A DNA stretch of 64,000 bases from Pogona vitticeps (taxonomy: Eukaryota; Chordata; Lepidosauria; Squamata; Agamidae). Position numbers and translations under genes: made by a program. The notes beneath the pieces were generated by a model, which saw only the letters and a program-made list of their open reading frames with translations, made no database searches and was not told the origin of the DNA. The DNA lies in NCBI RefSeq assembly GCF_051106095.1, contig NC_135785.1, forward strand, positions 211,543,545 to 211,607,544, given 5' to 3'. This document shows, one piece after another, positions 1 to 11,403 of the stretch (its first letter is position 1; the number at the start of each line of letters is the position of its first letter).

Positions 1-595
1 TATTAGAAAAATTGCTTTAAATGTAACTTTTGAATATAAACAGAAAATGTCATTCACTGCACGAGGAAACAAACCTTGATCTTATTTTTTATACTGCATT
101 ACTTCTGAACTATAGCTTTGCTACAGTTATTACTATATCCAAAGCAAATAAACCTAGTTATATGCAACTATGCTACTTGTAACTTGTTTCTTCCAAGCTG
201 TTAACTAACTTCCACTTTCCTGTACTGGACGTTAATGTTTTTTTCCCCTTAGGATCATGGTTATTTGTATTTAATATCCTGTTGAAGTAGAATCATTATT
301 AAAGAGCCCCCCTAAAAATAACTTTTTGATCATTATTAAACATAATTTTTAAGGAAAAAAACCCCCTGCCTTGCTCAGCCATGCTCTCTAAATATTTTTT
401 TTCAGCTCTGTAGTCATCTAAATAAATCTATAATATATGATACTCTTCCATTGGGCTGAATTAGCAGACAAGGCTTATCAGAGTAAATAAATGACCTGCC
501 AAAATATTTTGCATTTGTGTCATCTATATTTTAAACTCGGTTAGCATCATGGAAAGGGTTACAGATGTCTCTAGAACTCTAAGCATATCACTCAC
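1..595 (-). other. USP25: USP25 intron 10 (partial)
   Basis: AT-rich intron sequence starting with the donor at 595. I see no repeat family or secondary gene in it. Confidence 0.85.
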
Positions 596-744
596 CTCTT
601 GGCCAGACTTCCCAGAATTTTCTGAGTGTAAGGATTCAATTTCCCCTTCAATCATGGCAGCTTCTAGGCACTCATGCAGATCTTTGAAGCCATTAACCTG
701 AAGAGGGTACTGGCCAAACATCTCTGCATTTTCAAATTTCTTCC
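596..744 (-). CDS. USP25: USP25 coding exon 10 (residues 311-360)
   Basis: Fifty codons: [20 protein letters not shown], then [20 protein letters not shown] and ending SGKSGQE, nearly identical to mammalian USP25. The acceptor is GATAAG after a CCTCCCTC pyrimidine run and the donor is GAG|GTGAGT. The next exon, expected to start HWFTELPPVL, is beyond the left edge. Confidence 0.96.
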
Positions 745-840
745 CTTATCAAAGAGGGAGGTGTTAAGATTTCAGTAGTAAGCATTGACCACCAGCTACG
801 CACACTATAGAAAAGCATTGTGATTTTATAGCAATTTACA

Positions 841-1205
841 GACTATTTATTTATTTCATTTTTATGCCTTCCATCTGGCCAAAGGTCACTCTGGGCGGTT
901 TACAACAAATAAAAACAACATAATTAAAATAAAATTTAACAGAACAGAAAATACAAATAATGAAATAGAAATAAACAGTACAGTCAAAAGCATAAAAAAT
1001 ATATTTGCATAAAACATTTAAAACAGCAGACTTTATCAACTGGGCTACCTAAGCTCAGCTGAAGCTGCAGGTATAATGTTTTGGAATGACTGCTTAAATA
1101 ACAAGGTTTTTAATGGTTCTTTTAAAAAATCACCAACAAAGAGGCTAGATTAATTGCAGGAGGGAATTCATCCCATAGCTGAGAGCAACTGCCGAGAAGT
1201 CCTGG
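841..1205 (-). mobile_element. L2/CR1-like LINE 3' end, old copy
   Basis: Antisense LINE tail. It begins with a TTTATTTATTT stretch, then the typical last LINE bases (GTAAACCGCCCAGAGTGACC on the minus strand), an A-rich 3' UTR, and near 1150-1200 a decayed coding end comparable to 62600-62640. It lies in USP25 intron 9 and is followed at once by a second LINE. Confidence 0.7.
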
Positions 1206-1264
1206 TTTCTCATTTATTTTATTTATTTGTTTAAAATACTTCCATCCCGCCTTTATTTATCATG

Positions 1265-2330
1265 TTTATTTATTTATTCGATTTTTACCCCGCCCCTCTA
1301 GACAATGTCTACTCGGGGCGTTTCTCCCTAAATGAACCCAAGGCAGCTCATATCATTAAAAAGACAACATTCAAAAGCTAAAAAGTAAAGTAAATATATA
1401 AATATTTTAAAAGAATTAAACAAGTACTACATTAAAAATAGCAAATAAAATCAATATTAAAACATATTTAAAACAACAGAGTACAACAATCAATTTAAAA
1501 ATCCTTTTCAGACCACGAGTCATTCAGGAAAAACCTGCCTAAAACCGCAGAGAGAGTAGCATCCTGAAAGGAAAAGGAAGCACCCAATCTGCAGACAGCT
1601 GGAGCACCCACCAGAAAGACCTTCACCTTGCCCCGGTTCAGCCTCAATCTGTTGATCCCCATCCACTTCAGTACCGCTGCTAGGCAGCGCTCAAGGGACA
1701 GGACAGCATCCACTGCAGAAGGATGAAAGGAGAGATAGAGCTACATGTCATCAGCATACTGAGGACACGCCACTCCAGATCTCCAGATGACCTCCCGCCA
1801 ACAGCCTTATACAGATATTACATGGCAATGGGGAGATGATCAACTCCTGAGTGACTCCACAATCGGGAGTCCAAGGGGTCCAAGGGAGTCCAAGGGGTCA
1901 AGACCAACTCCCCTAGATGCACTATCTGGGGGCGATCCTCCAGGAACGACAAAGCCAGGCCACCGATCCCCAATCCAGAGAGCCTCTTTAGAAGGATACT
2001 ATGGTCGATGGTATCAAAGGCTGCTAGAGGTCAAGAAGGACCAACTGGAACATTTTACCCATCAGCCTCCTTCAAAAGGTAATTGTGTAAGGTGACCAAT
2101 GTATTCATGCCATGAATCACGACTGGAATGGGTCAAGGGCACTGGTTTCATCCAAGAGTCCTGAAGCTGGTTGGCCACCGCCCTCTCAACTAGCCTACTT
2201 TAAAAAGGAACATTGGCGACAGGACGACAGTTGTTACAATCATCCGCTGCCAAGTTCAGTTTTTTTCCAGATGGGCCTGATATGTCTCTCCTTGATGGTT
2301 TGTCAACTTCAGATGATTTAACAGGCTGAA
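1265..2330 (-). mobile_element. L2-like LINE, broken reverse-transcriptase fragment
   Basis: Antisense copy in intron 9. The 3' end (about 1265-1500) has CCGCCC-type LINE termini. The frame at 1713-1495 reads DAVLSLERCLAAVLKWMG and matches the RT segment of the better-kept L2 at 56280-56420. Further 5' (1740-2330) decayed RT text continues, including a trace of the YADD region near 1745. Compared with the 56-kb copy, the C-terminal coding part between RT and 3' UTR is missing, so this copy has an internal deletion or is another subfamily. Confidence 0.75.
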
Positions 2331-3343
2331 ATTGGTGTAGTATAACTGGACAAGCTCATGTAGTGGACATCTCAACGTGATCTACTACCAAAGTATGGTG
2401 GCCCAGACTATGAGCAGAAGTTAAACACAATCTAACTGTTTTGCCAAATACAAAATTATTGTTAAAATCCTGTTGTTTAGTGTAGGAGGAAAAAAGCGTG
2501 GTTCTACACTAGTATGACAATGTAAAGATCTAATTTTGATTTTAGTTCCTCTTAAAATATCTCCCTTTGTAACAGGAAGGAGTTTTTAAATCAAGTAGTA
2601 CACACCTGTAAGTCTCAATTCAAAGAAAATATTCAAAACTGTTTTCAAAAAAAGTTTTTAAAAAGTTTTTTAAAAGTCTGCTGCCCAGTAGTAGTGTATG
2701 CTGTATGTTAGACAGCTAAAGGATACAGATTCCGTCTCCGAAAGCATTTGTTAAGAAATCCCAGCAAAGCAATTTACGTCTCAGATTTTGGAATGCTGCT
2801 GCCAGAACAAACAATATTTGCTCAAGAAAGAGCAATGGCCTCAGTCTAAGACAATTTAATGAACTATGGGAAATATTCTCTCTGGTACAGCAGTGATGTA
2901 TATACTGAATTTCCCACGCACATAACTGCTATACCCAGAAAAGCCTCCCCAGTTACATCAAGAGGGAAGGACAGCTCTGGGCAAGTCTAATGAGAATGTG
3001 CAACCAGAGCTAGCTAACACGGAATTCAGGCCTCACACTGGACAAACAGATGAATAAAGAGAGTTTCCCTTCCCATTATCCATTGTAAAATGTCTGTAAA
3101 GAACTTTCATAATGCTGACACCATTTTAAGCCTTTAATTTAAAACATGCAATATTAAACAATGTTTTGGGTGCACTGCACATAGTTTTAGAGTATGCATA
3201 AATATTTTCACAAATTATTTTCAGTCTACTATTCCTCTAAGACACACTTTTTAAAAATCTGCACACACATTTTGTTCATCATTAAAATTCTGATGAAAGA
3301 AAAGAGAAACAGTTATAAGAATGTTCCCATTCAAGAGCAATAC

Positions 3344-3417
3344 CTTCAAGAACTCCAACTGCTAGGAACCGTCCATAGAACAACTCTACCATTGGGTTCT
3401 TTGGCTTTTCTCCATCC
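3344..3417 (-). CDS. USP25: USP25 coding exon 9 (residues 286-310)
   Basis: Seventy-four nucleotides. After completing codon 286 it reads [20 protein letters not shown] and ends GVLE plus one base. Acceptor CTCTTTAG, donor AAG|GTATTG (weak at +5). Confidence 0.95.
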
Positions 3418-4129
3418 CTAAAGAGACAATAAATATTTTGAGTATCTAAATGTAAAAGAAGAGGCTAGAGTTACAAGAAAATAGTTGCTTCAAGAAAATG
3501 TTAATTATCACATCTTTTATATTATAACTGTTGTATTCAACAGAGCTAATTCCAATCTTGTCTGTTATATATTAGCATATACTCCACTTCTGAAACAGCC
3601 AATAGTTTTTAGCAGAATACAAAGCCTAAAACTTTTGTTATTATATTTGATTTGTGTCTTAATGTTTGACTGGGGTTCACAAATTGGCTCATATTATTTA
3701 TAAAATACAACCATTTCTTCTAAAGCAAGGAACCACTACTAAATCCTGACCATATGAACAAAGTGTACTTTATTCTTTGAAACTCTGGAGAGTAGAGAAA
3801 TAGAAAAGACAGATCTGAGATAATCTGGGAGGTTTTCTTAATCTCTCTTCCCTTTCTCATATAGAAGCTGTGGGGAAGGGAATAGTTCAGTTGACCCAGA
3901 GTAAGGAGAATATGCTATTCTTACTGAATTCCTGTTTCAGTCTCACAGTTCATCTTATGTGACTGAAATATTTAATCAGAATCACTACTACTGATTTGCC
4001 AGAATGTTTTTGTTCAGATAAATAAGAGACACATATTCCTTTTGAAGGTGAAATTCTCAGGGAAAATGAGATAAATAGGTAAGATATACAGGAAATCAAG
4101 ATACGTATCCTTATAAAATGACTACTTAC

Positions 4130-4206
4130 TGTTCCTCTTCAGCTTTTATTTGGAAGGCATCTTCTAACCAATCTAATAATTTATGTGTAAATTCACTGAC
4201 ATCTTG
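4130..4206 (-). CDS. USP25: USP25 coding exon 8 (residues 261-285)
   Basis: Seventy-seven nucleotides encoding [19 protein letters not shown] and the acidic AEEE run, plus two bases of codon 286. QDVSEF is the conserved QQD-type segment of USP enzymes. Acceptor CTCAACAG, donor CA|GTAAGT. Confidence 0.95.
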
Positions 4207-5228
4207 CTGTTGAGAAAGAACATACACATGTTCACAACAAGCAATGAAAAATGCTGTAAGTATATTATAAGGATCAGCAATATATAGGCTGAAATCCTGT
4301 TGTCAGAAGGTATGCCACATAAAGCTGATCATTAAAATTAGTGATCCCTCCTCTACCTGACAGTCCTGAGGCTCTCATGGAATACCTTTCATCATGGAGA
4401 AGTCACTGGACCCACATAATAGGGAGAAGTCTGTAATTCCCAAAAATTGCCCTCAAAAGCTTCCCCGAGATGAAAAAGAGAGCCTTTGAGGGGTGGAGGG
4501 AATCTAAATTTTTAAAGTCCAAACAAATGCCATGGCATAAGTTGTACAACAGAATTTCTGGTGGTTTTCCTATGACTAATATAATATAATATAATATTAA
4601 CACTAGAAAGAGTGGAATCTTTCACACTCCTTTTAAGACATATCCTGGCTGTTTACACAAAATTGTATGGTTTCGAAGCAAGTTGTGTGTGGTTTGCAAG
4701 CAATCTATGAATTACCATCTATGCAAAAAAGTGCCACAATAATTTCATGGCCAGCTTATGCCTGTTGGAAGTGGAACATTCTATTTCCAAAGAGAGTTGA
4801 ATTTCCTTCCTCCTAAATGTGGCATTTCAATACAATCCTTTAAGCAGTTTCTCTTGCAAATAATTATGTGGCTACAACAGAACAACAGTTGTGGCATATT
4901 ACAGCCTTGGTGCTTACACTGGGATCAAATGCCAAAATAATGTCAATCCACCCAACACAATGGAATGACTTCTGTTGTCATGCCAACCATCATTCTCCAA
5001 TGACAGGTATTTACAAAATCTACAAGCAAATATAATAGCTGATAGCTTTTAGCGGCCAAAATCTTCTTGAGGCAAATTGCCTCAAGCTAAGAAATCATTG
5101 TAGAGAATCTAAAAGTTACATCACTTGCACTATACTTGAGGAACAAGGCAACAGGATTTTGGCCAGTGTGTCAGTAAGCAGCAAACCAGCAAAAAATAAA
5201 TGTGCCACATTAAAAAAGAAAGAACACA

Positions 5229-5511
5229 TTGCTTACCTGTAACTAGGGTTCTTCAAACAGTCATCCGTGAACTCAAGTGTATGGGTATTTTACCTGCACA
5301 GAGCTGTGCCCAGAACATTCTAGAGTTGCATAGTTTTTGGTGGGAAACCTGCACCCACACCTCTAGTGTGCATGCCTAAGTTCTCTTCAGAGAAAACTCC
5401 TAAGGTCCAAGTCCACTGCAAAAATAAAGCAGTGAAACATTGAGGGGGTGGAGGATGGGTTATGTGAGTTCACAGATAACCACTTGAAGAACCACAGTCA
5501 CAGATAAGCAA
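5229..5511. repeat. Palindromic MITE-like repeat, 47-bp inverted arms
   Basis: Arms 5229-5275 and 5465-5511 are reverse complements over 47 bp with no gaps and about 9 mismatches (TTGCTTACCTGTAAC against TTGCTTATCTGTGAC). The 189-bp interior has no ORF. Similar sequence is, from memory, dispersed in reptile genomes. I could not fix a target duplication, so the superfamily is open. Confidence 0.6.
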
Positions 5512-6105
5512 GGTGGTCTCTGTGATTCACACATATTGGTGGACTACCAAGGTGAGGTATCTGCTAGTAAGGTGTCACTGAAGAAGCTCCCAATAGCTGT
5601 AATGACAAGAGCAATGTATTGCGGGAGAGCAGGCCCAAGGCGAAAATAGAAGCCTAAGTGATGGAATAGGTTGGCTGTAGATAGTAATGAGAAGCTACTT
5701 ATACAGTAAAGCTAATTAGCAACATCATGGCTACCGGAACTGAGACTAAGTCAGGTTCTGATGGTAGCAAGTGAAAGATGTTCAACATATACAGCATATA
5801 TTGGTAACAGGGACCTGTTAGGGTAACAAGCATATTGCAACTGGAACTGCAGGCATTGCTCACTGTACAGGAAGTGCATACTTTTTTTCTCTAATTTTCA
5901 GAAGGAATCCATTGTTTCATCTTGGGATAATTTGGATGCAACACTCTGGATGCAATGCTCTAGAGAAAGTCAGCCTTATAGGTAGCAGATGACACCATGC
6001 ACAATAGTCTATTAAGTGAAGCCTGATTAGAAGCTTTCAAGAACTGGACTGACTTCTGACGTCTGGTTCTTGAGGCCTAGCTTAGTAAAATCCTGACAAA
6101 CAAAA

Positions 6106-6107
<2 letters not shown>

Positions 6108-6171
<64 letters not shown>

Positions 6172-6188
6172 CGGGGTGTGTGTGTGTG
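6108..6188. repeat. (TG)n microsatellite
   Basis: About 30 uninterrupted TG units, then GCGGGG and a further short TG run, in USP25 intron 7. Confidence 0.97.
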
Positions 6189-7090
6189 AGGTTGACTGGC
6201 TGGATTTCACCAATTAAAAAAAAACTTTAGAATCCCCAACTGAGCCACAAACTTTGTTTAAACATGACTGCACCAGCCATAAAATTTTGGATATACTCTC
6301 TAGTTGAATGAACATATGAAAAGATTTCAAGCAAGCTATTTAAAACTATTTATAAAAGAAAAACTACTTAAAGGAGAAATAAAAAATTGATAAAGATAAA
6401 GAGAATATTCCAAAGTCACTGCTCTCATGGCAAATGACAAGAAAATAATGGGTTTTCGGTGACACAGAGGTATGGGAACAAAGGTCCTGTCAAAAGCTAC
6501 CCAACTCTAGGATGTTCCATACACAAACCTGCACAGGTGCAAGATCCATATGTGTGAGTCACAGAGACAACAAAGATGTATCAGACATTTCCATCAGAGA
6601 TTGTATCTACTTACTGTATTCATATATTCATACACTGCTTCTTGCCCAGAGTTGTAAACAGCCCTATTTTTGGTTTCCAAAAATATTTGACAATATGCTA
6701 TCTCTCTTGAAGAAGTGGGAGCAATTCTACCTTGTTCAGTTTATTATTCTACATATAAAGGCATAGCAATCTCAGGCAACAAATCTTGAGCTAATCCAAC
6801 CTTAAATAAGGCCTGAGAACCAAAGGTAGCACACTGCAGGTTAGGCATAATGGTTAAATGTTGTATCCATATCTGAGGCCAGTGGTGTTCAGATACATTT
6901 TATTAAATGTGTGATCATATGAGATGCAATGCTCTTTTTCCAAACCTCCTAGTATGATACACTGCATTTAAACACCTGTTCTATTGGGTGTTCATATTGG
7001 TGTGAGCACCCCCCAAAAATTTTTTTCTTGAGTTAATCAAAGCATTTGGTGAACCCAAGTTACAAAAGGTTACAAAACTTTCAAAGCCTA

Positions 7091-7375
7091 ATGGTTGTTG
7101 TGGGTTTTTCGGGCTCTTCGGCCGTGTTCTGAAGGTTGTTCTTCCTAACATTTCGCCAGTCTCTGTGGCCGGCATCTTCAGAGGACAGCACCCTGTACTC
7201 TGGTGTAGTTGGCTTGGGAGTGCCTACACCAGAGTACAGAGTGCTGTCCTCTGAAGATGCCGGCCACAGAGACTGGCGAAACGTTAGGAAGAACAACCTT
7301 CAGAACATGGCCTAAGAGCGCGAAAAACCCACAACAACCATTAGATCCCGGCCGTGAAAGCCTTTGCGAATACTT
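7091..7375. mobile_element. Penelope-like element ends in head-to-head palindrome with hammerhead-like motif
   Basis: Two 118-bp arms (7091-7208, 7224-7341) are exact-length reverse complements with about five mismatches around a 15-bp spacer. Each arm carries CTGAAGATGCCGG, a 9-nt loop, CTGGCGAAA: the CUGANGA and GAAA boxes joined by a 5-bp stem II, as in hammerhead ribozymes described from Penelope-like retroelements. After the right arm the text continues into GATCCCGGCCGTGAAAGC, a flank I associate with these elements. There is no coding part. The element name is inference; the palindrome is direct observation. Confidence 0.7.
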
Positions 7376-7687
7376 TTCAAAGCCTACTTCCACTGCTGGC
7401 ACTAGGAGAAGGACGCTGTGGTTTCTGCAAATAACATTATTAAAAAAAACTGCAGCAAAACAGTCTTTCATGTAACCATTTTGTTTGTTCAATAAATGCA
7501 GTCATGAAATGAGATAATTATATATGCACTTCTCAAACAGTCTGTGTGATGTCTGCTCAAAAACTGGGCCAGAGGAATCAGATCCTAGATAGAGTTCTTA
7601 TAGGTGTCACATCACCCCAAAAACCTATTTGTAACTTTGTGATTTTACTGAAAAAAGAAGTCCTGAATGAAGACATGTTTTGATGTA

Positions 7688-8051
7688 CTATATTTTTTCA
7701 TTTATAACACCCCCATTTATAAGACACCCCCAATTATCTAACCCCAAAATTAAGAAAACTTAGCTTTGAGAATTCAGCCCCTGAGCTCAGAACACCAGAC
7801 ATTATATTTCTGTTGAATCTTGAGCCTACAGGCTCCACCTCCAACGAGGTGTGTTCCAATTGATTTGTTCAGGGTCAGCTGACATCAGTTCCATATGGCT
7901 CATGATTGGAGGAAGCTGTCTCCTGACTGTAGGAAACTAAGCCTCGTTCTCTCCTCAGCTATCAGAGCTTACTTCCGTGTAAAAGACACATCTCAATTTT
8001 TAGGGTAAAGATTTTAGGAAAAAGTAGTGTCTTATAGGCAGAAAAATATGG
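7688..8051. mobile_element. Mariner/Tigger-type MITE
   Basis: A 364-bp element flanked by TA on both sides. The ends CTATATTTTTTCATTTATAA and CCATATTTTTCTGCCTATAA (reverse strand) are inverted repeats. Sub-terminal AAAGACAC and CCCCAATT patches repeat in inverse order inside both ends. No transposase. USP25 intron 7. Confidence 0.7.
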
Positions 8052-8721
8052 TAGTTTTTTCATTTGCATTATCAGCTTAATACCATTCACTTGTTATTTC
8101 ATTTCAACACCTTTCTTGAGATACAGTTCACTCCCCAATCAGACTAATCTTAAACAACTTTTTTGTTTAATCAACAGTGGGTTAAGGCAGAAACTACAAA
8201 AACTTCAGTGGACACCAGTCTTTTATTTATGCCAATACCCTGGCATGATATCCTATATTGGATATAGGATATATCCTATGCACTCTATCAGAATTCTATT
8301 GTCTTACTTTTCAAGTATGTAAGAAGTCAGATATAAACATTTTCTCTCAAATATGCATGAAAGGATTTTAGTGGTGAATTGGATCTTCCTCCTTGTGTAA
8401 GATCTCTCCATATGGCCCATTGTTATTTGGCACTGTCAATATAGGTCTCCTATCTGAAAATTCCAGAACATATAATTCTGAAACATTTGTCTTCGGAGGG
8501 AAGGTATATGTCTTATTTTTAAAAGGAACATGTGAAATACTGCAAGCATACCTAAGTTCATAGATTATGTCATCATTGAAGAATCAGATGTCTTATCACA
8601 GTGGTAAATTTCATCTACATGGTGGGCTAACATAAATTATTTCTGTAATTTCTTGTTTTCATCATTTGTTCAACTATGATTTATATGATTTCTATTCAAA
8701 TATGGAACACATTAACATTAC

Positions 8722-8859
8722 CTGTTGAGAATCACTTGATTTGAAAGCATCTTTAAGAATTTCAACAGCTCTGGACGGATCAACATATTTTCTTTTTGAG
8801 CCAACAAGAAGTGCAAACAGGTATCTTAATTCACGCATAAAAGGCAAATTTCTATGTTC
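8722..8859 (-). CDS. USP25: USP25 coding exon 7 (residues 215-260)
   Basis: A 138-nt exon in phase 0-0 within the USP catalytic domain. It reads [20 protein letters not shown] and continues through [20 protein letters not shown] to SDSQQ. Acceptor AAATACAG, donor CAG|GTAATG. Confidence 0.96.
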
Positions 8860-9506
8860 CTGTATTTGAAATAAGTGCAACAATTAAGTTATTTCTATTT
8901 TTATTGCTATTACATTACCTCTTCTGAACTGCTGCAGTGTGAAGCTACCAAAAATACCTTTCCACTACACCTTTCTCTTTAAAATGACTAAGATCTATAT
9001 CCAATTCCTATTCTAGAGAACATCCTTTGACTTGCTTGCTCAATGGTGAGTCAACACTTATGTAAATTTTTCTGACTCAATGGATCTAATCCAGCTGGAG
9101 CTATGGATTTCAGCACAAGTGTATGTCACAGCAGCTGTCCTAATTATAGAACTGTATCCTGCATGAAACATGGAGACAAAACTAGACTTCTGTTTTTAAA
9201 TGTAGGTAAAATCTCCCTGCTATATATCATCTAGCCAGAACAAGTCTGCACTATTATCAGGATATCAGGATTCATTTCTCCACCTTAGGAACTTACCTAC
9301 GCAAATACTTTAGTGCTAATATCATACATTTGGGTTACTGGAAAACAGAGCAGGCAATTGAGATCTTCATCTCATTTCACAGATATGACAAGTTCCATGC
9401 AGTTTTCTATGAATAACAACTTATCTGGATTTTCCAAAACTGCAGCAAAATACCATTAAGCATTAGAAGAAGCATTATCCATTGGCAATTACACTTCTAA
9501 TCGTAC

Positions 9507-9593
9507 CTTTTGGTTTCGGGGCAGATCTTGGGCACTTGCAGGGGGACTATAATTCAAGACGAGTCTTCGGAATTCCAGCAGATTAAATAATGA
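9507..9593 (-). CDS. USP25: USP25 coding exon 6 (residues 186-214)
   Basis: Eighty-seven nucleotides in phase 0-0. It starts [15 protein letters not shown] and ends AQDLPRNQK, the USP-domain thumb after the Cys box. Acceptor CCCCTTAG, donor AAG|GTACGA. Confidence 0.94.
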
Positions 9594-10589
9594 CTAAGGG
9601 GAAAAATCCAGAAAGTTTTTATATTACCTCTTGTAAAAGTTAAAAACTTCAAAGAAAACAATGTACTTGGTACTATAATGGAAAAATATAGAAATACAGA
9701 AATGGATTGTGGGTTGCAGCTTTTTATTTCTGCTTCAAAAATGGAGACTTAAGAATGAAGGGGTATCTACAGTACATAGTTACACCCTGAGTGATTGACT
9801 CTATGGGAAAATTCTACTGGCATAAAGTTATGTCATGAAGCCATCATCTAACAACAGTAATATTTTATTTAAATGAACTGAAGGCTTCCTAAACCCATTT
9901 CCGGTTCTGAGGCTCCCTAGGGCTCTCTTTTACCCTGGCAGCCTCAGGACTGGGGGTGGAAAGCCTTTAATATGTAAAAATCACCAGGTGATATGAATAC
10001 TCAAAAGAGAATATCACACTCTACAACAGAGGAACTAAAGCTATAAATTTTTATACCTCTCCAAGTTTATTTGAAACAAGCAATAAGAAACCCAATACAT
10101 GTCCATATCATTTAAAACAAACAAACAAAAATCTTAACACCAGTAGTACCATTTCATTAGCACAAAGGCGTCTATCTTTAGCAGAAGTGCCACTGTCATC
10201 CACATAGCACTCATTGCTTGCCCTTGCAAAACCACTGGGCAAGTGCTTCCATGGCTCATTTAAAAAATCAATTATAATAAGTGACGCTTGTACTGAGGGG
10301 TGAAAATATGGCCTGAAGGCCCACCAACACCACCATCTCATGCACCTTTTCTGTTAGGATTGTGCTAAACATAAAATCAAATACACTGCCATTTCCATGA
10401 AAGGGAAAGAAGAAGACATGCTGTCCAAATAACAATTTTAACAGAAAGTTAAAGAACACAACCTGCAAGAGTGGCCATTATATTGCAAACTAAACGTTTG
10501 TATGCCAGAGATCAAGACTATCATTTTTCAAATGATGTAACAGGATGATAATGAAAATGAACTGTTTGAGTATGTTTCTGGAAGTAGAG

Positions 10590-10730
10590 GAGGGTGTAGG
10601 TTGCAGTTAGTACAGAATGCTGCAGTGTCCTTACTGAAGTGTGTACAAATTAGACTTGAATTGGAGAAACTGCACCAGCTGACTGTTAACTACAGAATCA
10701 TTTTCAATATCTTCTTTTTAACAGACAATA
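10590..10730 (+). mobile_element. L2-like LINE fragment, very decayed
   Basis: Reads LQLVQNAAVSLL and further on LTVNYRIIFNI, matching the L2 text LQVVQNVAARLL and LPIRFRIDFK seen at 56.7-56.8 kb. Only this short C-terminal piece is recognisable, in USP25 intron 5. Confidence 0.6.
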
Positions 10731-10985
10731 CCTTGAACATTTCAGAATCAGATTACTGTTTTCCAGATATGGATCTATTAGATCTTAAAAGATCTTCAGA
10801 GGGGGCCTTGACTGTGTTGCTACCTGTAGAATATTACCTGCTGTTAGTCCAAAAAGAGGCTTTTGAGGCCGTATATTTTTATACACATTTCTTCTCACAA
10901 ACTACGCTGATGTCACTTTCTCTACAAAGAATTTGCCTATGATCAACTGCAACTAGAGTCCATCTGATTCAAATGTCAGAATCTA

Positions 10986-11403
10986 CAGTGGATATAAAAA
11001 GTTTACTCACCACTGTTAAAATGTCAAGTGTCTGTGATATAAAAAATAAGACAAAAATAAATCATTTCAGAACTTTGGGATTCCTCAGAGGCACTTTAAA
11101 TGATGGCAGGGGTGTACTGACTCCTACTTAACATGAGTTTGAATGTGATTGTTTACTGCTGAACACAGCTACATCCCCAGTTAAAAGGGGGTATGTACAC
11201 AGATGCAACCATATTATTTCAGTTTTTTATTTTTACTTCCCTCCACCTAAAAGATTTTAGTTTGTTGTTCAACTAAGTTGTACTGTTCATAGGTCTCATT
11301 AAAGGTAGAAAAAGTTCTGAAATGATTTATCTTTGTCTAATTTTTTTTATATCACAGACACTTGACATTTTAACAGGGGTGAGTAAACTTTTTATATCCA
11401 CTG
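10986..11403. mobile_element. Tc1/mariner-type MITE with about 90-bp terminal repeats
   Basis: A 418-bp element between TA dinucleotides (10984-10985, 11404-11405). The ends CAGTGGATATAAAAAGTTTA and its reverse complement extend with few mismatches through the GTCAAGTGTCTGTGATAT and AAATCATTTCAGAACT blocks, about 90 bp in all. No transposase ORF. The good TIR match suggests a fairly young insertion in USP25 intron 5. Confidence 0.88.

Noticed and set aside
1787-2321. Plus-strand frames of 102 and 69 codons
   Set aside because: Reverse of a decayed antisense L2 whose own minus-strand RT fragment is recognisable next to it.
7081-7492. Frames of 71-104 codons on both strands
   Set aside because: Produced by the near-perfect palindrome, which gives mirror-image reading frames. 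No protein family fits.
8220-8290. AT-rich palindrome GATATCCTATAT/ATATAGGATATATC
   Set aside because: Short and low-complexity; expected by chance in AT-rich intron DNA.
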